This document shows positions 58,587-64,000 of a stretch of DNA of 64,000 nt, one piece after another. The position numbers and the translations under genes are program-made. A model generated the notes under the pieces. It ran no database searches. It saw only the letters and a list, made by a program, of their open reading frames with translations, and was not told the DNA's origin. Every line of letters starts with the position of its first letter. Positions within the stretch are counted from its first letter, which is position 1. Source of the stretch: Achromobacter seleniivolatilans (lineage in GTDB: Bacteria; Pseudomonadota; Gammaproteobacteria; Burkholderiales; Burkholderiaceae_B); NCBI RefSeq assembly GCF_030864005.1, contig NZ_CP132977.1:121774-185773 (forward strand), read 5' to 3'.

Positions 58587-58919
58587 CTAGAAATTCGCAC
58601 GGATGGCTGGAATCGCATAGACGACGGCGATCGTCCACGCGCCGGCAAGCCACAGCGTAATAATCATCGTGCGCAGGGGCGGCGGAGCAACTTCCTTTCC
58701 ATCTTCCATGCCGTCCGCAGCCGACCAGCGCGCCACATCACGAAAAAATACAGCTGCTCGGCCCAGCGTTGCGCACCAGGCCAGCCACAGGAAGATCATC
58801 GGCACATCGGTTACCCATGCGCGAGCGCGGACCTCAATCGGGCCGCTGTAGAACAAACCAAGCAGGACTCCAAGAAGGATCAAGCTGCCGACGGTAATCA
58901 AGAGGGGGAGACGCCACAT
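58587..58919 (-). CDS. Three-span membrane protein
   Basis: A 110-residue protein with spans at about 5-25 (PLLITVGSLILLGVLLGLF), 36-55 (VTDVPMIFLWLAWCATLG) and 84-104 (TMIITLWLAGAWTIAVVYAIP), with a charged loop ARWSAADGMEDGKEVAPPP. Its start is preceded by a palindromic region (58987-59036) some 70 bp upstream. No family recognised. Confidence 0.55.
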   Translation of the reverse strand: MWRLPLLITVGSLILLGVLLGLFYSGPIEVRARAWVTDVPMIFLWLAWCATLGRAAVFFRDVARWSAADGMEDGKEVAPPPLRTMIITLWLAGAWTIAVVYAIPAIRANF

Positions 58920-58986
58920 ATGTCCTGGCCTTTACGAAGTTCTGTTCAGGGCCGAGTTTGATCGAAGGTTTCCTGTGATTAAACTC

Positions 58987-59036
58987 GGGGAATTCTTAGG
59001 ATGAATAGATATTATCATTCATCACAATGAACTCCC
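58987..59036. repeat. 50-bp imperfect palindrome
   Basis: GGGGAATTC-N4-GATGAAT-N10-ATTCATC-N5-GAACTCCCC. Both nested pairs are in register; the outer pair has one mismatch. It lies in the gene-free stretch between the minus-strand membrane gene and the end of the recombinase-like gene. Confidence 0.55.
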
Positions 59037-59119
59037 CAAGCTTTTCGCGCAGGATTGCATGCGGTTCGCGAGTTGTAAGGGTGCCCATTTGCCTTTAATA
59101 CCGGTGGACCATATGTGGT

Positions 59120-60322
59120 TCAGTCGGGTTGGGCGGTTGCCAGGCGCCATGCCGCCTGGAGGCGTCGAGCCGAGTCGTCAATCAAATAGCCCATGCGTTC
59201 TTGAACGTCGTCGAGCTGCACGCCGCGCGCGAAGAGGCCGGCCGCAAAGCTATTTCGCAGCAGTTGGGGCGTAATTCGACTTTCGCCGGCGCCCTCCTGG
59301 CGCGCGAAACCTTCGAAGAACCCTTCAACCAGGTACTCGATCGAGCGCACGGACAGACGTCCGCCGGCGGAGCCACGGGGAAAGAGGGGGAACCCTTCCG
59401 CTGCCGCGCCTGGCGCCGTAGCACGTAGAGCGGAAATCCAGCTGGCTAGTGCTGCAGAGGCATAGGCCGGAAGCCGCAGGCGACGCTCGCGGGTGGTCGA
59501 TGTGCCGCGCACCAGCAGTCCGAGCTGCCGCACACTGCTCGCCCGGTCATATTCTTCGTTAACAGCCTGAGCGTGTTCAGTTGCCGTTGCCTCTAAAAGG
59601 TCCGCCCCCTCATTGAATTCCACTTCCAGCAACCGCCCCTGGATGTCATTCGATGCAGCTCGATTGGGATCGTCACGGGTCGACTCGCAATAAACTTCGT
59701 TAACGGCCAGTTCGCGAAGTTCAGACGGCTTTAGCCCTCCTGCGAGAAGAACTGCGCATGCCGCTCTGTTTCGGCTGAAAACCCAGGCGCGCGGAGCGCG
59801 CCCACTGGACACCTCGGTAGTGGCTTTGGGCCTGCGCACCTGTGGAGCCTGAACGGACTCGATCCAGGTGATCGCGCTCTTGTGGTCGGACTCGTCCAAA
59901 AAGTCCGTGTCATCGTTACGCTCTGCCAAGCGCCAGCTTTGGCGCCTGGCCACCGCAGCAGACGCCGCGGGGTTGGTGGCGGCCAGGCGGTTATTGGCGA
60001 TTGCGTTGAAGGCTCGTTCGATCAAGCGGTGTATCCGCTCACGTTGTTCCAACTTGATCTCGGTCCCTTCCAGATAGGTCCGGATTAAGGACGAATCCAC
60101 CCGGTCGAATCCGACCCCATGCGAATCCAGGTATTGGACGAATCCGGCCCATTGGGATCGATACACCACACGGGACGAATCCGCCAATTTGCGCGAATCC
60201 ATCCAGACTTCGAATGCTTCCATGGGCGAATCGGACCAGGCCGCCAGCGAACCGTGGATGAGGTCTTCGGTCACGCTCGGCAGGGAGGGTCTCGATCTTT
60301 CGGGGTGGGTCATTGGGGCCAA
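59120..60322 (-). CDS. Degenerate tyrosine-recombinase homologue
   Basis: A 400-residue protein with the recombinase fold but without its catalytic residues. The N-terminal core-binding domain is at about 35-125 (SSRVVYRSQWAGFVQYLDSHG). In the catalytic domain, GGLKPSELREL has Lys198 at the first Arg position, TPQLLRNSFAAGLFARGV has Q353-x-x-R356 instead of H-x-x-R, MGYLIDD has Tyr in place of the second His, and no nucleophilic Tyr follows (SARRLQAAW). It may bind DNA without cutting. Reading-frame-independent CGAATCC repeats lie in its 5' part. Confidence 0.7.
   Translation of the reverse strand: MAPMTHPERSRPSLPSVTEDLIHGSLAAWSDSPMEAFEVWMDSRKLADSSRVVYRSQWAGFVQYLDSHGVGFDRVDSSLIRTYLEGTEIKLEQRERIHRLIERAFNAIANNRLAATNPAASAAVARRQSWRLAERNDDTDFLDESDHKSAITWIESVQAPQVRRPKATTEVSSGRAPRAWVFSRNRAACAVLLAGGLKPSELRELAVNEVYCESTRDDPNRAASNDIQGRLLEVEFNEGADLLEATATEHAQAVNEEYDRASSVRQLGLLVRGTSTTRERRLRLPAYASAALASWISALRATAPGAAAEGFPLFPRGSAGGRLSVRSIEYLVEGFFEGFARQEGAGESRITPQLLRNSFAAGLFARGVQLDDVQERMGYLIDDSARRLQAAWRLATAQPD
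60092..60233 (+). repeat. CGAATCC repeat cluster
   Basis: Perfect CGAATCC copies begin at 60092, 60106, 60122, 60139, 60176 and 60194, with CGAATCG at 60227. They lie in the 5' part of the recombinase homologue and are read in more than one codon register (GAT-TCG giving Asp-Ser, and GGA-TTC giving Gly-Phe). Confidence 0.6.
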
Positions 60323-60788
60323 GCTCCATGGCTGTTAACGAACCTTAAAACATTTTAGACGCCGACGTCCTTCCCTACAAGGCCTGAGCAGTCATTCCTC
60401 TAAAAGGCTGTTAACGAAAGATAGCGATTTGACTTGGCGCGCCCCATCGACGCCTTAGCGCCATTTCGCGGCACTTCGGCTGGAGCCGAACCTCGGGCAC
60501 GCCACGCATGAGCTTGCCTTGCCATGGCAAGGCCTGTAGAGTTTCGATCCGCAGCACAGGTCTGAGATCGCAACCGCGAATCTTTTGACCTCCCAGTCCG
60601 CCGCCGCCAGAGGGCGCGTCGGACACGCTGGTCTCTCAAGTTGTGGTCGACTTTCAGAGTCCTCTCAGTGCCGTCTCGTCGGTGCGAACGCTGCTTCCGC
60701 TTTGCCTTAGCTTGCCCATGAGTTCCCTTCCCCGCGGCTGGCGAATTAAACGACCGATTTCTCCAGCACACATACGGAAGTTGACGTC
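60323..60788. other. 466-bp divergent intergenic region
   Basis: No supported gene. It holds two direct copies of GGCTGTTAACGAA (60330-60342 and 60406-60418), 76 bp apart, and the promoters of the divergent genes 59120-60322 and 60789-62234. The right half is GC-rich with no clear signal. Confidence 0.5.
60330..60418 (+). repeat. GGCTGTTAACGAA repeats
   Basis: Two perfect copies at 60330-60342 and 60406-60418. The same 13-mer occurs on the opposite strand at 59555-59567, with one mismatch at 59696-59708, both within the recombinase homologue where they encode Ala-Val-Asn-Glu. Confidence 0.6.
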
Positions 60789-62234
60789 ATGCAAAGCAAT
60801 CACTTGCCTATTCAGGCACGCAATACCATTCTTGCCCGCGACATCGCAGACAAATTGTCTGCCCAGGTCGGCGGTTCCATTTCGGTGCCCACGGCCCTCG
60901 AGCTCGTTGCCGCTGCCCGTGGCTACGCCAGCTATGCGGCCTACACCAAGGCCGTCAATGACAAGATCGAGCCCGCCGATTTCAAGACGGCACAACTCTG
61001 GCTGTTCGATTCCCAGATCGTGGGGCCCCGCATCGAAAAGCTGGGCCTGGCCGAACGAATTGATACGATGGGATTGGCTTTCCGCCTGCAGTACGTGCTT
61101 GATGACTTGTTGAAGCGGTTTCCGGACCGCGAACTGCTCGCGGAGATTTCGCTGAAGGGATTTTTCGCAGACGTCCAGGAGACGATCCTCAGCGACGCCA
61201 TCAACAAGGCGCTTAACCCCCGGCCGACGGCGGGTGAGTTCCTTGACGACAAGGATCTCGAGCTGAAGGTCGCGCCTAAGACGCTTTCGGCGGCCAAGAT
61301 TGGCCCCCTGCCGCAGAAAATTGGAGGCTGGCTGCGCGCGTCCTTCTACGGACATGCAAAATTCGACGACGCCGGCGGCGGCTTTGCTGGGCCCAAAGAC
61401 GAAGATGTACAGAGCTTTGTCGCGCGTCTTCGCCTGCGTCGATTCGGCAAGCAGCTATATACCGGTTGCCAGGCCGAGATCCTCGCCGTGGACGGCCTCG
61501 TCGCCGATGGAACCAAGCCGGACCTCGGTTCCGACCCGGATGATTTCGCCGACTTGATCGCTGCCGGCGACTCCAGTCAGGCTGACCAGGTCAGAGCGTT
61601 CAAGTTGCTCAAACATCTGGAGCGGTCGGGCCGCGTGCCGACTCTGGGTGAAACCGACACTATTGTCTATTCGCTCAGCAGCTATCCGCCTGAGCAGCTG
61701 GAGCTGATCGAAACCTACGCTGGAGCACTCGCAGTCCGCCTGGTCAACATGAAGGAAGGCCTGTCCCCTCAACAAGGTGTACGAATCCTTGAGGGCCTCG
61801 TGGCCAACGGTTGCCAGATTTCCAAGTTGTCACTGGCTCACGCGTTGTTTAACGGCTGGGGGGGGGCCGAGGACAGCGTCCGCGCGCGTTCGCTCGTGAC
61901 CGAACTCCTCGCAATGGTGCGCAGTGGACAACTTGATCTTCTCGAACCGGTGTCGTACGCCGAGCTTTATTCGCTGGGCGCCAAACTCGCAATGCGCGCA
62001 GGCGACCGAAAGCAAGCGTTCGATCTGTACCGCAGCGCAGCCGATGCGGGTCACGGTCCGTCTGCTCTCATCTTGGTTTCATTTTTAATGCCGCCGCCTG
62101 CCGGGCATGCACCGGATGAATTCTCTGGCGTAGTCGAACCCAACTTGAAATTGGCTGAAGCCTACTATCTCCAGGCTGAGCGCGCGGGCTACAACTCCGC
62201 TACTCAACAGTTCAACTCGCAAGGGGCGAAGTGA
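60789..62234 (+). CDS. Large hypothetical protein with Sel1/TPR-like C-terminus
   Basis: A 481-residue protein. Residues about 12-56 (NTILARDIADKLSAQVGG, TALELVAAARGYASYAAYTKAV) match the N-terminal domain of 55897-57543. The C-terminal 80 residues have A-x-D-L-Y-R-S-A-A-D-A-G-H-G-P-S-A and A-E-A-Y-Y-L-Q-A-E-R-A-G-Y, the Sel1 repeat pattern. The middle has VGPRIEKLGLAERIDTMGLAFRLQYVLDDLLKRF. Its stop overlaps the next start (TGATG). Probably a protein-binding scaffold; role unknown. Confidence 0.65.
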   Translation: MQSNHLPIQARNTILARDIADKLSAQVGGSISVPTALELVAAARGYASYAAYTKAVNDKIEPADFKTAQLWLFDSQIVGPRIEKLGLAERIDTMGLAFRLQYVLDDLLKRFPDRELLAEISLKGFFADVQETILSDAINKALNPRPTAGEFLDDKDLELKVAPKTLSAAKIGPLPQKIGGWLRASFYGHAKFDDAGGGFAGPKDEDVQSFVARLRLRRFGKQLYTGCQAEILAVDGLVADGTKPDLGSDPDDFADLIAAGDSSQADQVRAFKLLKHLERSGRVPTLGETDTIVYSLSSYPPEQLELIETYAGALAVRLVNMKEGLSPQQGVRILEGLVANGCQISKLSLAHALFNGWGGAEDSVRARSLVTELLAMVRSGQLDLLEPVSYAELYSLGAKLAMRAGDRKQAFDLYRSAADAGHGPSALILVSFLMPPPAGHAPDEFSGVVEPNLKLAEAYYLQAERAGYNSATQQFNSQGAK

Positions 62235-62527
62235 TGGCCAGCCGTTCAGCACTCGAATCGGGTTACCGGGCAGGCATGGCCGCGGATTTCGCACCAGACG
62301 CGTTCGAAATGTCGTCCTTTGCAGCGGAATACACGCTCGGCTTCATCACGGGCTTCAGCGAATCGCAGTCCATTCAGATGGCGAACCCTGACGTGGCAGT
62401 ATGGACCGCCGCTGAGCTGGCCTACCGCTACAACGCTTCGGTCAGAGATCTTCTGACGCACATGGGCTTTGATCGCGAGCAGACTCAGCGCTTTCAAGAC
62501 GCCTACGAGGAAGAGCGCGAAAGCTGA
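62234..62527 (+). CDS. Small hypothetical protein
   Basis: A 97-residue protein starting MASRSALESGYRAGMAAD, coupled to the Sel1-like gene by TGATG. Helical, with FEMSSFAAEYTLGFITGFSESQSIQMANPD and a Glu-rich tail (DAYEEERES). No signal or membrane span. Likely a partner of the upstream protein. Confidence 0.55.
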   Translation: MASRSALESGYRAGMAADFAPDAFEMSSFAAEYTLGFITGFSESQSIQMANPDVAVWTAAELAYRYNASVRDLLTHMGFDREQTQRFQDAYEEERES

Positions 62528-62746
62528 CGTCGACGCGATGTCTAAGTAAGGCGGGCGTCCGGCCGAAGTCGTATGGCGACCGGGCGCGCCCCTGGCGGCG
62601 CAGCGGCATCCAGCTGCCGCTGCCCTATCGCAGCTTCGCAGGGGGTAGCCGCAGCCGCATATGATCGGCGCAGGCTGGCCTGCGCGCCTAAGGGCTAGAA
62701 GAACAGTGACGAATGAAAAAGGTCTCCCTGTGGCGCGGTGACTACC

Positions 62747-63727
62747 TCACCGTGACTCTCTCACCTTTTCCCTGTCGTAGTGCCCCTTGATAAGCTGGCC
62801 GGAAAGTGGGCCCAAGGCTGCAGCGATCGCGTCAATTTCGGCCTTTGCCATATCTACCTCGAAGCCCAGGTCTCCAACTTCCTGAATTCCTATTCCCACT
62901 ACGACCGTTCCGTCGTCATTTGGCAGCGGGTGAATTGTGGACTTCGCGCAAGGCGGCTTGCCCTCCTTCGGTACGCAGAGAACTTCGTCTGATAGTTTGA
63001 CGTTGCGTACCCTGGTGGTCGACGCCCCTATGTCCACCAAGGCAGGAACGCCTTGTACGTTGACGATCTGCTGCAATGCAACAGCAACAACTAGAGTAAT
63101 CGGTTCTCCCTTTTTAGTTTCGGAAATGCTATTGCGTGCCCTGACGAAGACAGGTCGGGCCGTGAAGTGGTCCGGTGCTTTGGCTTCGACATTGTTGAGT
63201 GCATCCTTAACACTTCTTTTCACTGCCGGCCGTTCAACTTTTAAGACGACAATCAGGCCGGGGTCTGCTTCCGAATCGCCGGCGGCCCATCGTGCGAACA
63301 CAATACAGTCGGCGCTTCTGGCCTGTTCCGCGGTCATTACTACCTTTGCGCCGCTATCCCGTCCCGCCATCTTCTGCCGCCTATCAAACTCTTCTTTCCA
63401 CTTTGCTTGCCATAATTCAATCGCGGCAGAGGATAGCGCTATCAGGATTGCCACAGCCACTGGCCCTCCGAGCGTTATGTCCGGCCCCTTGATCGGTCTA
63501 CCACATGGGCCGGTCGATGCGAACAGGTTACGAAATTCACTGTCCGACGGATTTACGACTAGGTCGCGCTGCGCATCAAACGACGGCGAACTTACATTCC
63601 CGGTGACAGTCATCCGCGCTCCGTTCAGCTCCAAACCACTTCGCGGCTCTGGCGGCGGTAGGCTTGATATCGTGTTACAGCCCGCGAGGCAGACACTTGT
63701 AACGCATGCAATCATCCGCGCTTTCAT
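62747..63727 (-). CDS. Lipoprotein of unknown function
   Basis: A 326-residue protein with a lipoprotein signal: MKARMIACVTSVCLAGC, lipobox L14-A-G-C17. GGAG 9 bp before ATG 63727 fixes the start over the longer frame. The mature part includes a hydrophobic stretch (VAVAILIALSSAAIELW) near residue 92, and strands DCIVFARWAAGDSE, LIVVLKVERPAVK, ITLVVAVALQQIV. Cys pairs include LCVPKEGKPPC. Likely outer-membrane anchored. No family recognised. Confidence 0.65.
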   Translation of the reverse strand: MKARMIACVTSVCLAGCNTISSLPPPEPRSGLELNGARMTVTGNVSSPSFDAQRDLVVNPSDSEFRNLFASTGPCGRPIKGPDITLGGPVAVAILIALSSAAIELWQAKWKEEFDRRQKMAGRDSGAKVVMTAEQARSADCIVFARWAAGDSEADPGLIVVLKVERPAVKRSVKDALNNVEAKAPDHFTARPVFVRARNSISETKKGEPITLVVAVALQQIVNVQGVPALVDIGASTTRVRNVKLSDEVLCVPKEGKPPCAKSTIHPLPNDDGTVVVGIGIQEVGDLGFEVDMAKAEIDAIAAALGPLSGQLIKGHYDREKVRESR

Positions 63728-63909
63728 AAAAGTCTCCATCACGTGCTTTGATCGAGACAATTATCGGCAGAGCGATCTGAGCGTACATACCTCAGAATGG
63801 GGATTTACCGTACCCGCATTAATTGAATCGCGATGGCTGGCCCAGAGCCGCGCGCCCCTCGCGGAGGAATGAACCGCGCAATTGGCTTGGCGGACATACT
63901 CTCGTCGAC

Positions 63910-63918
63910 CTCACCTTT
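63910..63918 (-). promoter_or_regulatory. Isolated iteron core
   Basis: CTCACCTTT followed by CG equals CG-AAAGGTGAG on the minus strand, matching the origin iterons. A lone copy far from the array may be chance or a handcuffing site. Confidence 0.35.
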
Positions 63919-63951
63919 CGCCGCGCCTACTCCAGACGCATTCGTGCGCGG

Positions 63952-64000
63952 CTAGTGAAGCTCGAATTCGAGCCCTTGTTGCTGCAGCAACGATTGCAGA
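63952..64000 (-). CDS. C-terminal fragment of a gene cut by the right edge
   Basis: On the minus strand the frame from the edge reads LQSLLQQQGLEFELH followed by TAG at 63952-63954. It reads like a protein tail, but only 15 residues are visible, so neither family nor coding status is certain. Confidence 0.3.
   Translation of the reverse strand, partial: LQSLLQQQGLEFELH

Noticed and set aside
60400..60771. 123-residue minus-strand frame in the divergent region
   Set aside because: Arg-rich, no ribosome site, and it overlaps repeats and the promoter area.
1..64000. tRNA or rRNA genes, insertion sequences with terminal inverted repeats
   Set aside because: None was recognised on reading both strands; no transposase-like protein is present.

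Overview
This window looks like part of a large plasmid from a high-GC betaproteobacterium. The Bug-family solute-binding proteins, the LysR/Ldh module and the general codon style suggest Alcaligenaceae (Achromobacter/Bordetella-like). That host assignment is inference; no rRNA, tRNA or core housekeeping gene is present to fix it. A left-edge ParB-like gene is followed by a dense array of about 17 iterons (core AGGTGAG) with an AT-rich stretch, then a Rep_3-type initiator. This is a classical iteron replicon. Both ends of the window cut through genes.

Layout. 1-3.4 kb: partition and replication. 3.4-7.6 kb: a three-gene operon with a HhH-GPD (DNA-glycosylase-like) protein and two PD-(D/E)XK nuclease-like proteins, next to a LexA-like box gene, a CrpP/Rmf-like small protein and an HMCES/YedK (SRAP) abasic-site protein. 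7.6-12.3 kb: small membrane and secreted proteins, a degenerate tandem repeat, and an HExxH metallopeptidase-like gene. 12.4-20 kb: a long plus-strand run of mostly unknown genes behind a palindrome-rich promoter. It includes a tandemly triplicated gene in which copies 2 and 3 have fused, then a KfrA-like coiled-coil protein overlapping a complete tyrosine recombinase. 20-27.7 kb: a defence-like island with a KAP P-loop NTPase, an Apea-like HEPN protein, an HNH nuclease, an Mrr-like nuclease, and a second HEPN gene paired with a PD-(D/E)XK nuclease.

28.3-34 kb: a giant inverse autotransporter (intimin/invasin type, 1891 residues, 14 Ig-like units) closed by a strong terminator. 34.2-40.7 kb: a ribbon-helix-helix-like gene, then a five-gene operon (two Bug proteins, Ldh-family dehydrogenase, MBL hydrolase, SBP_bac_3 protein) divergent from its LysR regulator. 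40.9-42.1 kb: a TPR/glycosyltransferase-like protein. 42.2-51.0 kb: a long minus-strand cluster of about 17 small secreted and membrane proteins. Many are paralogues of each other, many are translationally coupled, and several share upstream DNA motifs. I could assign no known function to it, and it is the best candidate here for an undescribed system. A membrane protein in the 12-20 kb cluster (15504-15863) is a paralogue of one in this cluster.

51.3-55.6 kb: an orphan N6-adenine methyltransferase group, an AbiEi-like antitoxin with a clear operator but no AbiEii toxin, a GNAT-like membrane protein and a transglutaminase-like protein. 55.9-64 kb: two large proteins sharing an N-terminal domain, a GIN-domain (DUF2807) protein, a tyrosine-recombinase homologue that has lost its catalytic residues and carries DNA-level repeats, and a lipoprotein. 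All assignments come from reading the sequence; no database search was run.
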